Assembly: GCF_907164575.1 (NCBI RefSeq)
Contig: NZ_CAJQYY010000003.1
Coordinates: forward strand, 186,001-250,000
Direction: 5' to 3'
DNA: 64,000 nucleotides
Source of the DNA: Paraburkholderia gardini
GTDB lineage: Bacteria > Pseudomonadota > Gammaproteobacteria > Burkholderiales > Burkholderiaceae
Shown: positions 49,234 through 57,829 of the stretch, piece after piece
Position numbering within the stretch: the stretch's first letter is position 1
Layout of the letters: every line of letters begins with the position of its first letter
The notes under the pieces: model-generated
Database searches by the model: none
What the model was told of the DNA's origin: nothing
Seen by the model: the letters and a program-made list of their open reading frames with translations, nothing else
Position numbers and translations under genes: made by a program

Positions 49234-49609
49234 GGTTGGGCCCTCTGTCCACGTCAGTATTCAGAGACGGCATATAGACCGGCTCAAAAAGGCCTGGAAA
49301 GAGTTCGCCGTCGCGAACCGATATGTCGTGGCTGTCCTGCAGTGTTTGCGCGATCGTCTCGTCATTGCTCAGACGGGAACCGACCTGCGCGAGCAGCCCG
49401 GTAATGCAGGTTGCGGAGGAAACCGGTCCATCAATGACGACCGCCTTGCTGCCGACCTCGCGAGTCGCCTTTTCACCGACGCGGGCCAAATTCAACCCGT
49501 CAACCGTTAATCTACTGCATGCCTGCGTGGCGCTCCCGCCGCGCTCAGTACGCCAGCCTCCGGTGCGAAAAAGATACGTGGTTTCGTTTTTCTGCTGTTC
49601 CGGCATCAT
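49226..49609 (-). CDS. Unknown 127-aa protein heading the PAAR cassette
   Basis: The first gene of the cassette, overlapping the PAAR gene by eight bases. I do not recognise the family. The centre ('LARVGEKATREVGSKAVVID') has a rhythm like PAAR repeats but without clear metal ligands. Starts ATG-ATG at 49609/49606 follow AGGAG; I chose the first. No signal peptide or helix. Likely an accessory or adaptor for the PAAR protein. A longer frame to 49696 exists but has no good ribosome site. Confidence 0.6.
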   Translation of the reverse strand: MMPEQQKNETTYLFRTGGWRTERGGSATQACSRLTVDGLNLARVGEKATREVGSKAVVIDGPVSSATCITGLLAQVGSRLSNDETIAQTLQDSHDISVRDGELFPGLFEPVYMPSLNTDVDRGPNHA

Positions 49610-49903
49610 GAAGTCTCCTGTCAGAATGGGATAGCGCAGTCGATCCTCCGCGCCAGACAATCGGCGCGCCGCAATCCCCGCCAACACTCTCAACAAGCAG
49701 AAAGAACAAGCGAATCAGACAAGTTCGAAAAGCGGGGTAGCTACTCGAACGGCAAGTCGCTTTTTTGATACGGGGCAACCATTTGTCCACGCCTCCTCCC
49801 CACGTTCAGTCACCTTCACGCAGTTGCGCTTCACTTCGTTCGCGTTGGTCAGCTTATGGGAGAACCTGGACCTCCAGGATCGCACCCATGCCGGGGGCAC
49901 ATA
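49610..49903. other. Leader region of the accessory cassette
   Basis: About 290 bases between the cassette and the gnt terminator, with mixed base composition. It must contain the cassette promoter, but I could not find a convincing pair. A GTG frame at 49790 with a GGGGAGG site and another short frame ending at 49715 could be remnants or leader peptides; neither resembles a known protein. Confidence 0.35.
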
Positions 49904-49940
49904 AAAAAACGACCCGGTCACTCAAGCGACCGGGTCGTCA
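49904..49940 (-). terminator. Intrinsic terminator of the gntT-gntK operon
   Basis: ACGACCCGGTC (49910-49920) pairs with GACCGGGTCGT (49929-49939), loop of eight bases, followed on the minus strand by seven T. About 105 bases past the gntK stop. Confidence 0.92.
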
Positions 49941-50043
49941 AATTCCGCCCTTTGCGTTACTCCGCTCAGTACCTTCGGAAAACCTTAACTGAACGGCGCA
50001 AGCGCCAAAGGCGCCTTTTTCACATCCACCACACGCCAGAAAA

Positions 50044-50538
50044 TCAGCGCCCCTCAACCTGCCTCAGCACCTCATCGACGATCTGTTCCGGCGTGAGTTC
50101 GATACTCACCGTGATCGCCTCATCCTCACCCGGCTCTTCGAGCGTATCGAGCTGACTCTGCAACAGCGATGGATCGAAGAAGTGCCCGGTACGCGTCTGC
50201 AACCGCTCTTCCAGCACTTCGCGCGACCCCTTCAGATAGACGAAGCACACGTCCTTGTCACCGTCACGCAAAATGTCGCGATACGAGCGCTTCAGCGACG
50301 AGCACGTGAACACCGCAGCCACGCCCGCGCGCTGCTCTTTCTCGATCGCCGCGCGAATCGTGCGCAGCCACGGCCAGCGGTCTTCGTCCGTCAACGGGAT
50401 GCCGTGATGCATCTTCTCCTTGTTGGCTTCGCTGTGAAACGCGTCGCCATCCGTGAAGTCGCAGTGCAGGCGCTCGGCGAGCAACTCGCCGATCCGCGTT
50501 TTGCCCGCGCCCGACACACCCATCGCGATCAGAATCAT
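50044..50538 (-). CDS. gntK: Gluconokinase
   Basis: A 164-aa P-loop kinase that phosphorylates gluconate to 6-phosphogluconate. Walker A is 'MGVSGAGKTRIGELLA' at residues 6-21, with the substrate region 'DGDAFHSEANKEKMHHGIPL' following and 'CSSLKRSYRDILR' further on. Start 50538 follows AAGGAG. It lies 14 bases after gntT. The product feeds the Edd/Eda Entner-Doudoroff enzymes encoded just upstream on the same strand. Confidence 0.95.
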   Translation of the reverse strand: MILIAMGVSGAGKTRIGELLAERLHCDFTDGDAFHSEANKEKMHHGIPLTDEDRWPWLRTIRAAIEKEQRAGVAAVFTCSSLKRSYRDILRDGDKDVCFVYLKGSREVLEERLQTRTGHFFDPSLLQSQLDTLEEPGEDEAITVSIELTPEQIVDEVLRQVEGR

Positions 50539-50552
50539 CAAAAACTCCTTGC

Positions 50553-51914
50553 TTACAGTACCGCCGCGAGCGCGAACGTCAAGCCCAGGCCCATCAGCGA
50601 AATGATGGTTTCGCACAGCGACCATGTCTTGAACGTCTGGACCACCGTCATGCCGAAGTATTCCTTCACCAGCCAGAAGCCGCCGTCATTCACGTGCGAG
50701 AAAATCAGCGAACCCGAGCCCGTCGCCAGCACCAGCAGTTCGGGCTTGACCTGCGCGACACCGGCCGCCGCGATCGGTGCGACGATGCCGCAGGCGGTCG
50801 TCATCGCGACCGTCGCCGAACCCGTCGCAAGACGGATCAGCGCGGCGACGAACCAGCCGAGCAGCAACGGCGACAGATGCGCCGACGTCGCCGAATCGAC
50901 GATCTGCTTCGAGATGCCGCTCTCGATCAGCACCCGGCCAAAGCCGCCACCCGCGCCGACGATCAGCGTAATGCCCGCGATCGGCGCGAGACAGTCGCCG
51001 CAGAACTTCTGGATCTGTTCACGGTTGAAGCCGCGCTTCGCACCGAACGTCCAGAAGCTGACGAGCACCGCGATCAGCAGCGCCACATCCGAGTTGCCGA
51101 CAAAATGCAGCAGGCTGTTCGGCACCGTTTTGGGCGCGAACACGAGATCGGCCCAGCTGCCGATCAGCATCAGGATCACCGGCAGCAGGATCGTGAAGAG
51201 CGTGATGCCGAAGCCCGGCAGGTCGCGCTTTTCATCGGCCGATTCGTCGTGGACGAACTGCGCGGCGAGCGGATTGTTCTCCGGCAGCTTGATGTACTTG
51301 CTGATCAGCAGCGCGAACAGCGGACCGGCGACGATTGCCGTCGGCACGCCGACGATCAGCCCGTACGCAATGGTCTTGCCGATATCCGCGTGATACGCCT
51401 GCACGGCGAGCAACGCGGCGGGGTGCGGCGGAATCAGGCCGTGCACGACCGAAAGGCCCGCGACCATCGGCAGGCCGATCAGCAGCAGCGATTTGCCGGT
51501 GCGCTTCGCGACGTTGAACGCGATCGGGATCAGCAGCACGAAGCCGACTTCGAAGAACACCGGCAAGCCGACGATGATCGCGACGACCATCATCGCCCAG
51601 TGAATGTTCTTCTCACCGAACTTGTCGATCAGCGTGGTCGCGATGCGTTCCGCGCCGCCCGACTCGGCCATCATCTTGCCGAGCATCGTGCCGAGGCCGA
51701 CGACGATCGCGATGTGACCCAATGTGTTGCCGTTGCCGGTCTCGAACGCCTTGACGATCGTGTCCATCGGCATGCCGACCGCGAGGCCGAGCAGCAGTGA
51801 AACGATGATCAGGACGAGAAACGGATAGACCTTGAAACGCGTGATCATCAGGATCAGTACTGCAATCGCGATCAGCGCGTAAATCAGCAGCATGCTGCCG
51901 TGGACCGCTTCCAT
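50553..51914 (-). CDS. gntT: Gluconate:H+ symporter (GntP family)
   Basis: A 453-aa permease with about 12-14 helices. Family motifs include 'GNTLGHIAIVVGLGTMLGKM', 'GLPVFFEVGFVLLIPIAF', 'HGLIPPHPAALLAV' and the C-terminal 'SHVNDGGFWLVKEYFGMT'. These match GntT/GntU/GntP closely. AAGGAGGAG precedes the ATG. First gene of the gntT-gntK operon; together they import and phosphorylate gluconate. Confidence 0.94.
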   Translation of the reverse strand: MEAVHGSMLLIYALIAIAVLILMITRFKVYPFLVLIIVSLLLGLAVGMPMDTIVKAFETGNGNTLGHIAIVVGLGTMLGKMMAESGGAERIATTLIDKFGEKNIHWAMMVVAIIVGLPVFFEVGFVLLIPIAFNVAKRTGKSLLLIGLPMVAGLSVVHGLIPPHPAALLAVQAYHADIGKTIAYGLIVGVPTAIVAGPLFALLISKYIKLPENNPLAAQFVHDESADEKRDLPGFGITLFTILLPVILMLIGSWADLVFAPKTVPNSLLHFVGNSDVALLIAVLVSFWTFGAKRGFNREQIQKFCGDCLAPIAGITLIVGAGGGFGRVLIESGISKQIVDSATSAHLSPLLLGWFVAALIRLATGSATVAMTTACGIVAPIAAAGVAQVKPELLVLATGSGSLIFSHVNDGGFWLVKEYFGMTVVQTFKTWSLCETIISLMGLGLTFALAAVL

Positions 51915-52089
51915 GAAGCTCCTCCTTGTTGTTTATTCGTATGGATGCAACATGCCGCTGGCACCCGGGTTGATAGCCGGACGCGGCGGCAGTCGAAGCC
52001 GTCCGCGCGGACGCTGGATTTTACTGTCAGTTGAAGTTTTCTGTACTGGACTGTAGTAGATGGCGCCCGTGACAGGAAATCCTGAATGC
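51915..52089. other. Upstream region of gntT
   Basis: Contains TAAAAT reversed near 52018-52023 as a possible minus-strand -10 and, just upstream of it, a TACAG-TCCAG-TACAG direct repeat. I see no clear HexR or GntR-type palindrome here. Confidence 0.35.
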
Positions 52090-52140
52090 AAAAAAGAAGC
52101 CTCAATGTCACGGTCGTCAGACCGTTTCAACGAGGCTTCT
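52090..52140 (-). terminator. Intrinsic terminator of edd-eda
   Basis: AGAAGCCTC (52095-52103) pairs with GAGGCTTCT (52132-52140); an inner hairpin ACGGTC/GACCGT makes a branched or extended structure. Six T follow on the minus strand. Confidence 0.9.
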
Positions 52141-52217
52141 CTGGCGAAACCCGTGCGCGCATGCTTCGTGCAAAGTCTTTTGCATGCTGCGGCGTGCGTA
52201 AGACGATCCGCTCAGGC

Positions 52218-52865
52218 TCAGTGCGAAGGCGCGGCCAGCTGGCTTGCCGCACGTGCGAGGCGCGTGACTTCGTCCCAGTTCTGGGCGGCCAGCGCCGACT
52301 TCGGCGTGAGCCACGAACCGCCGACGCACACCACGTTCGGCAGCGACAGGAAATGCGTCGCGGTTTCCGCGGTGATACCGCCCGTCGGGCAGAACTTCAG
52401 CGTCGGGAACGGACCGCTGAACGCCTGCAGCATCGGCACGCCGCCGGCCTGCTGCGCCGGGAAGAACTTGACGATCTCATAGCCGAGTTCCAGCGCGACG
52501 ATGATGTCCGTCGGCGTCATCACGCCCGGCAGCAGCGGCAGGCCGGCGTCCTGCGCGGCCTGGTGCATCTCTTTCGTGAGGCCCGGCGAGACGCCGAACG
52601 TCGCGCCCGCTTTCTTCGCCTTCGCGCACTGCTCCGGCCGCGTGATCGTACCCACGCCGACGACGATGTCCTCCGCCAGCTGGCTCGCGCGCTCGATCGC
52701 CTTCAGGCCGGCATCCGTGCGCAGCGTGATTTCGAGCACCTTGACGCCGCCGGCGTGCAGCGCACGCGACACGTTCTCGCCCTGTTCGACCGAATCGAAC
52801 GCCAGAACCGGAATGACCGGACCCAGGCGGACGATTTCGCTCACTGTCTTTTGCGTCATGTTCAT
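52218..52865 (-). CDS. eda: 2-keto-3-deoxy-6-phosphogluconate aldolase
   Basis: A 215-aa class I aldolase splitting KDPG to pyruvate and glyceraldehyde-3-phosphate. Conserved parts are '[15 protein letters not shown]', '[15 protein letters not shown]' with catalytic Glu, '[11 protein letters not shown]', and the Schiff-base Lys in '[14 protein letters not shown]', followed by 'FCPTGGIT'. The start overlaps the edd stop by four bases. Ends ahead of a strong terminator. Confidence 0.96.
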   Translation of the reverse strand: MNMTQKTVSEIVRLGPVIPVLAFDSVEQGENVSRALHAGGVKVLEITLRTDAGLKAIERASQLAEDIVVGVGTITRPEQCAKAKKAGATFGVSPGLTKEMHQAAQDAGLPLLPGVMTPTDIIVALELGYEIVKFFPAQQAGGVPMLQAFSGPFPTLKFCPTGGITAETATHFLSLPNVVCVGGSWLTPKSALAAQNWDEVTRLARAASQLAAPSH

Positions 52866-54724
52866 GCTCCCTGTTTCTGCAATTCGTGGATTTCACCGAC
52901 CATCGGGCCGAACACCGATGCGCCAAGCTCCGCCGGCGCCGCCGAAGCACGGAAGACGCCGAACAGCTCGCGGCCAAAGCCGACTTCGTTTTCCGCCTGA
53001 TGCGCCGGCTGCGCGACCGCACGCGCCGCCCATGTGGCTGCATCGATCTCGACGTCGAGCACGCCCGCTTCCGCGTCGATGACGATCGTATCGCCTGTCT
53101 GTACCTTGCCGATCGGCCCTTGCAGCAACGCTTCCGGCGATATGTGGATGACCGCCGGGACCTTGCCCGATGCGCCTGACATCCGTCCGTCGGTCACGAG
53201 CGCGACGTGGAAACCCTGATCCTGCAACACGCCGAGCAGCGGCGTCAAACGATGCAGTTCGGGCATGCCGTTTGCGCGCGCGCCCTGGAAGCGCACGACG
53301 GCCACGAAATCGCGCTTCAGCTCGCCCCGGTCGAACGCTTCCTGCACGGCTTCCTGCGAATCGAACACGATGGCCGGCGCCTTCACCTTGCGATGCTGCG
53401 CCGCAACCGCCGAAATCTTGATGACACCGCGACCGAGCCTGCCCTTCATCAGACGCAGGCCGCCATCCGGCTGGAACGGCTCCTTGATGCCGCGCAGCAC
53501 GTTGGTGTCGTGGCTTTGCGCGGCACCCGGCACCCACGTCAGCTTGCCGTCGATCAGTTTCGGCTCTTCTGTGTAATGCGACAGGCCACGGCCGGCAACG
53601 GTATTGACGTCTTCGTGCATCAGACCGTCTTCGAGCAGGTTGCGGATCAGGAACGCCATGCCGCCGGCCGCGTCGAAGTGGTTCACGTCAGCCTTACCGT
53701 TCGGGTAGACCCTGGCGAGCAGCGGAACCGCCTGCGACAGCGTGTCGAAGTCGTCCCAGTCGATCACGATGCCTGCGGCACGCGCGATCGCGACCAGATG
53801 CAGCGTATGGTTCGTCGAGCCACCGGTTGCCAGCAGACCGACGATCCCGTTGACGATCGCCTTTTCATCGATGACGTGGCCGATCGGCGTGTAGTTGCCG
53901 CGTTCGGCCGTGAGGTCGAGCACGCGGCGCGCGGCCTGCGCGGTGAGCGCATCGCGCAGCGGCGTGTGCGGATGCACGAACGCCGAGCCCGGCAGGTGCA
54001 GGCCCATCACTTCCATCAGCATCTGGTTGCTGTTCGCCGTGCCGTAGAACGTGCAGGTGCCGTGGCCGTGATACGCGGCCGCCTCCGCTTCGAGCAGCGC
54101 ATCGCGGCCCACTTCGCCGCAGGCGAATTTCTGGCGGATCTTCGCCTTGTCGTCGTTCGAGAGGCCGCTCGTCATCGGGCCGGCCGGCACGAAGATCGTC
54201 GGCAGATGGCCGAACTGCAGTGCGCCGATCAGCAGACCCGGCACGATCTTGTCGCACACGCCGAGGCACAGCGCCGCGTCGAACATGTTGTGCGTGAGCG
54301 CGACGGCCGTGCTCATCGCGATCACTTCGCGCGAAAAGAGCGACAGTTCCATGCCCGCGTTGCCTTGCGTCACGCCATCGCACATGGCCGGCACGCCGCC
54401 CGCGAACTGCGCGACGCCGCCGTTTTCACGCGCGGCCGCCTTGATGATGTCGGGGAAATTCTTGTACGGCGCGTGCGCCGACAGCATCTCGTTATACGAC
54501 GAAACGATGCCGATATTCGGCTCGCGGATTGTCTTGATGGCGAGCTTCTCTTTACCCTCGAGGCCGGCGAAGCCGTGAGCGAGGTTCGCGCACGACAGCG
54601 CGCCGCGGGCCGGAAACTGCCCCTGCGCGCGGTCGATGCGCGCCAGATAGGCATCACGGCTGGGCTTGCTGCGTTCGATCACGCGTTGCGTGACCTTCGT
54701 CAATTGCGGATGCGGGGAAACCAT
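52862..54724 (-). CDS. edd: 6-phosphogluconate dehydratase
   Basis: A 620-aa IlvD/Edd-family Fe-S dehydratase. Cluster cysteines are in '[18 protein letters not shown]' and '[16 protein letters not shown]'; '[20 protein letters not shown]' carries another conserved Cys. C-terminal '[20 protein letters not shown]' is the family signature. Converts 6-phosphogluconate to KDPG. First gene of edd-eda. A HexR operator lies about 95 bases upstream of the start, consistent with derepression during sugar-acid use. Confidence 0.96.
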   Translation of the reverse strand: MVSPHPQLTKVTQRVIERSKPSRDAYLARIDRAQGQFPARGALSCANLAHGFAGLEGKEKLAIKTIREPNIGIVSSYNEMLSAHAPYKNFPDIIKAAARENGGVAQFAGGVPAMCDGVTQGNAGMELSLFSREVIAMSTAVALTHNMFDAALCLGVCDKIVPGLLIGALQFGHLPTIFVPAGPMTSGLSNDDKAKIRQKFACGEVGRDALLEAEAAAYHGHGTCTFYGTANSNQMLMEVMGLHLPGSAFVHPHTPLRDALTAQAARRVLDLTAERGNYTPIGHVIDEKAIVNGIVGLLATGGSTNHTLHLVAIARAAGIVIDWDDFDTLSQAVPLLARVYPNGKADVNHFDAAGGMAFLIRNLLEDGLMHEDVNTVAGRGLSHYTEEPKLIDGKLTWVPGAAQSHDTNVLRGIKEPFQPDGGLRLMKGRLGRGVIKISAVAAQHRKVKAPAIVFDSQEAVQEAFDRGELKRDFVAVVRFQGARANGMPELHRLTPLLGVLQDQGFHVALVTDGRMSGASGKVPAVIHISPEALLQGPIGKVQTGDTIVIDAEAGVLDVEIDAATWAARAVAQPAHQAENEVGFGRELFGVFRASAAPAELGASVFGPMVGEIHELQKQGA

Positions 54725-54816
54725 CGAAGCTCCTTCGTCGCTGGCTGCGCGGGGCTCGCACGCGGCGCCAGATTGATATCGCGGGGGACGGCTTTCGCAG
54801 CCGACAATGCGATGTT

Positions 54817-54831
54817 AGTAGAAAAACTACA
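54817..54831. promoter_or_regulatory. HexR operator, edd side
   Basis: Minus strand reads TGTAGTTTTTCTACT, a 13-to-14-of-15 match to the HexR palindrome pattern TGTARTnnnnYTACA. It lies upstream of edd in the divergent region. Confidence 0.7.
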
Positions 54832-54949
54832 CAATCGCAACGACCTGACGACTCACATTTCAAGATACCCAAATCGCCATGAGAGCCTTTCCATACGGCA
54901 CTTAAGACAAAATCACACTAAACATAGGGATTACACCTACAGCACGATA

Positions 54950-54964
54950 TGTAGTTTTTGTACA
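54950..54964. promoter_or_regulatory. HexR operator, hexR side
   Basis: TGTAGTTTTTGTACA, close to the HexR palindrome. It covers the -35 hexamer of the predicted hexR promoter (54958-54963), so binding should repress hexR itself. Confidence 0.72.
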
Positions 54965-54986
54965 TATCCGCGCGATCGGCTATAGT
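54958..54986 (+). promoter_or_regulatory. Promoter of hexR
   Basis: TTGTAC (54958-54963) and TATAGT (54981-54986) with exactly 17 bases between. Start near 54993, giving a leader of about 27 bases with no evident ribosome binding site. Confidence 0.68.
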
Positions 54987-55019
54987 CCACGCATTCTTCA
55001 GCATAGTGCGAGTTTTCCG

Positions 55020-55904
55020 ATGATGCTGTCCCAGGTGGAGGCCATGCGCGACCAGCTGCGTCCGTCCGAGCGCAAGCTGGCCGACTACGTGATCGAGGCG
55101 CCTCGCGAGGTGCTCGATCTGTCGATGACGGAAGTAGCGGCGCGCGCGGGCGTGAGCCAGCCGACGATCGCGCGTTTCTGTCGTGCGCTCGGTTTTTCGG
55201 GTTTCAGGGAGTTCAAGATCCGGCTGGCACAGGGCATCGCCGCCGAGGTGCCCGCGGTCTACCGCGACGTGCGCGCGGACGAGCCGGCACCGGGCGTCGC
55301 CGCCAAGGTGCTCGACCGGACGATCGGCGCGCTGATCCAGGTGCGCAACAACCTGTCGTCGGATAGCGTGGCGGCGGCGATCGCGCTTCTCGCCGACGCG
55401 CGACGCATCGAGTTCTACGGCGCGGGCGGCTCGGGCATCGCGGCGCTCGACGTGCAGCACAAGTTTTTCCGCCTCGGCGTGCCGAGCGTCGCGTATTCGG
55501 ACCCGCATACGTTCCTGATGTCGGCGGCGCTGCTGGGCAAGGGCGACGTCGTGGTCGCGATTTCAAATACCGGGCGCACGCGCGATATCGTCGATGCAGC
55601 GCGGTCGGCGCTGGCCGCCGGCGCGAAGGTGATCGCGATCACGCACGGCAATTCGCCGCTCGCGCGCCTTTCCACGATCGGGCTGTACGCGAATGTGGAT
55701 GAAGACACGGATATCTTTTCGCCGATGACGTCGCGCGTCTCGCATCTCGCGATCGGCGACATTCTGGCGGTGGGGGTGGCGCTCAGGCTTGGGCCGGAAC
55801 TGCTCGGCAAGCTCGCTGAGGCGAAGGACATATTGCGGCGACGCCGGATCGAGGACGCCGCCGCGGGCACGGATAAATCCGCGGCGAACACCGCGAAACG
55901 TTGA
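55020..55904 (+). CDS. hexR: RpiR-family regulator HexR
   Basis: A 294-aa regulator. The N-terminal RpiR helix-turn-helix covers about 1-77 ('LRPSERKLADYVIEAP', 'AARAGVSQPTIARFCRALGF'). The SIS sugar-phosphate domain follows (about 120-265) with 'RIEFYGAGGSGIAALDVQHK' and 'VVVAISNTGRTRDIVDAA'. HexR represses Entner-Doudoroff genes until KDPG binds. Divergent from edd-eda with HexR-type sites between them, which supports the name. Two adjacent ATG codons (55020, 55023) could serve as start. The C-terminal 20 residues are variable. Confidence 0.92.
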   Translation: MMLSQVEAMRDQLRPSERKLADYVIEAPREVLDLSMTEVAARAGVSQPTIARFCRALGFSGFREFKIRLAQGIAAEVPAVYRDVRADEPAPGVAAKVLDRTIGALIQVRNNLSSDSVAAAIALLADARRIEFYGAGGSGIAALDVQHKFFRLGVPSVAYSDPHTFLMSAALLGKGDVVVAISNTGRTRDIVDAARSALAAGAKVIAITHGNSPLARLSTIGLYANVDEDTDIFSPMTSRVSHLAIGDILAVGVALRLGPELLGKLAEAKDILRRRRIEDAAAGTDKSAANTAKR

Positions 55905-56321
55905 TCAGAACGGCTTGATCACGACGAGCGCCACAGCGGCGAGCAGGCCGAGGACCGGGAGTTCGTTGAACATCCGGTACCACCGGTCCGAACGTTTGTT
56001 CTGGCCGCGCTCGAACGTGCGCAGCAGGACGCCGCAATACAGGTGATAGACGACGAGCAGCACAACCACGCCGACCTTCGCGTGAATCCAGCCCTGCCCG
56101 CGCCCGATGCCGACCGCGAGCCACAACCACAACCCGCATGCAAGCGCGGGCACGGCGATCAGCGTCATGAAACGAAACAGCTTGCGCGCCATGATCAGGA
56201 GCCGCTTGACCGCTGCGGGGTCCGTTTCCATCGCCAGATTCACGAAGATGCGCGGAAGATAAAACAGCCCGGCAAACCAGGCCGCAACCAGTACGATGTG
56301 AAACGTCTTCACCCAGAGCAT
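55905..56321 (-). CDS. hemJ: Protoporphyrinogen oxidase HemJ-like (CopD family) membrane protein
   Basis: A 138-aa protein with four predicted helices. The conserved His is H8 in 'WVKTFHIVLVAAWFAGLFYL' and the conserved Lys in 'GWIHAKVGVVVLLVVYH'. These match HemJ (UPF0093), which oxidises protoporphyrinogen IX in heme synthesis. Its stop codon lies immediately after the hexR stop, with the two genes converging without any spacer, so their transcripts must overlap unless terminated inside coding sequence. CopD-like annotation is an alternative name for the same family. Confidence 0.85.
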   Translation of the reverse strand: MLWVKTFHIVLVAAWFAGLFYLPRIFVNLAMETDPAAVKRLLIMARKLFRFMTLIAVPALACGLWLWLAVGIGRGQGWIHAKVGVVVLLVVYHLYCGVLLRTFERGQNKRSDRWYRMFNELPVLGLLAAVALVVIKPF

Positions 56322-56406
56322 CGGCGGTCCTTTGCGATTTGTTGTTTGTGATCGTCTTGATGGCGAAGGGGCGAAGCGCGCCTCGGCTGGCGCGCTCAGT
56401 GACTAT

Positions 56407-57678
56407 TTACTGACGCCCTTCCCCATGCCCGAACACGACGTATTTCATCGACGTCAGCCCGTCCAGCCCGACCGGTCCGCGTGCGTGCAGCTTGTCGTTC
56501 GAGATGCCGATTTCCGCGCCGAGGCCGAACTCGAAGCCATCCGCGAAACGCGTCGACGCGTTGACCATCACGCTCGCCGAATCGACTTCGCGCAGGAAAC
56601 GCATCGCGCGGTCATGATCTTCGGTGACGATTGCATCCGTGTGAGCCGAGCTGTATTCGTTGATGTGCCCGATCGCCGCATCGATGCCATCGACGACCCT
56701 GATCGCCAGCACGGGCGCGAGATATTCGGTGCGCCAGTCTTCCTCGGTAGCGTCGACGAGCGGACCGACGCCCGCCGCCTCCAGCACCGCGCGCGCCTCC
56801 GGATCGACGCGCAGCTCGACCTCCTTGCCGCGATACAGCTTGCCGAGCGGCGGCAGCACTTCATTCGCGATGCCGCGCGCGACCACGAGCGTTTCCATTG
56901 TGTTGCACGTGCCGTAGCGATGCGTCTTGGCGTTGTCGCAGACGGTCAGCGCTTTCGCGATATCCGCGCGGTCGTCGACGTAGACATGACAGATGCCATC
57001 CAGGTGCTTGATCATCGGCACGCGCGCTTCTTCCATCAGGCGCGCGATCAGGCTCTTGCCGCCGCGCGGCACGATCACGTCGACGTATTCCGTCATCGTG
57101 ATCAGCACGCCGACCGCCGCGCGGTCCGACGTACCCACGACCTGCACCGCGTCCTGCGGCAGGCCGGCCGCTTCCAGCCCTTCGCCGATCAGCTTCGCGA
57201 GCGCGGTGTTGCATTCGAGCGCTTCGGAGCCGCCGCGCAGGATCGTGGCGTTGCCGGACTTCAGGCACAACGCGGCGGCGTCGATCGTCACGTTCGGACG
57301 CGATTCGTAGATGATGCCGATCACACCCAGCGGTACGCGCATCTGGCCGACCTGAATGCCGCTCGGACGGTACTTGAGATTGCTGATTTCACCGATCGGA
57401 TCCGGCAGCCCCGCGACCTGGCGCAGGCCGTCGACCATGGTCTTCATCGCCTTGTCGGAGAGCATGAGGCGGTCGATGAACGCGGCGTCGTGGCCTTTTT
57501 CGCGCGCCTTCGCGACGTCACGCGCGTTCGCGGCTTTCAGCGTTGCCGCATCGCGTTCGATGGCGTTCGCCACCGCTTCCAGCGCGGCGTTCTTCGCAGC
57601 CGTCGAGGCGCGCGCCATCGCACGCGATGCGTGTCGTGCGCGGCGGCCGAGGTCGGTCATGTACTGGGTGATGTCCAT
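56407..57678 (-). CDS. proA: Glutamate-5-semialdehyde dehydrogenase
   Basis: A 423-aa enzyme of proline synthesis reducing gamma-glutamyl phosphate. Family parts are '[20 protein letters not shown]', '[16 protein letters not shown]', '[14 protein letters not shown]', and the catalytic Cys in '[16 protein letters not shown]'. C-terminal '[17 protein letters not shown]' is conserved. It closes the leuS-lptE-holA-proA group; the 151 bases from holA may hold its own promoter. Confidence 0.97.
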   Translation of the reverse strand: MDITQYMTDLGRRARHASRAMARASTAAKNAALEAVANAIERDAATLKAANARDVAKAREKGHDAAFIDRLMLSDKAMKTMVDGLRQVAGLPDPIGEISNLKYRPSGIQVGQMRVPLGVIGIIYESRPNVTIDAAALCLKSGNATILRGGSEALECNTALAKLIGEGLEAAGLPQDAVQVVGTSDRAAVGVLITMTEYVDVIVPRGGKSLIARLMEEARVPMIKHLDGICHVYVDDRADIAKALTVCDNAKTHRYGTCNTMETLVVARGIANEVLPPLGKLYRGKEVELRVDPEARAVLEAAGVGPLVDATEEDWRTEYLAPVLAIRVVDGIDAAIGHINEYSSAHTDAIVTEDHDRAMRFLREVDSASVMVNASTRFADGFEFGLGAEIGISNDKLHARGPVGLDGLTSMKYVVFGHGEGRQ

Positions 57679-57829
57679 CGTCGTTCTCTTGGTGTCGCGC
57701 CTGACTCACGCGCGGCGCGCAGACAGGAATAGCTGGATTGGCGGAAAAGATGCGTCGATTGTAAGTCGGTGGCGGCGGCTTTGCTGAAGGTGCGTCCGTT
57801 ACCGGACACCCGGACGCTGGCTGGCGATA

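Noticed and set aside
49715..49921. Short minus-strand frame ahead of the PAAR cassette
   Set aside because: Starts inside the gnt terminator; no recognisable domain. Could be a remnant, but not supportable as a gene.
53207..54985. 592-codon plus-strand frame opposite edd
   Set aside because: Antisense of edd, which has all its cluster cysteines and family signatures.
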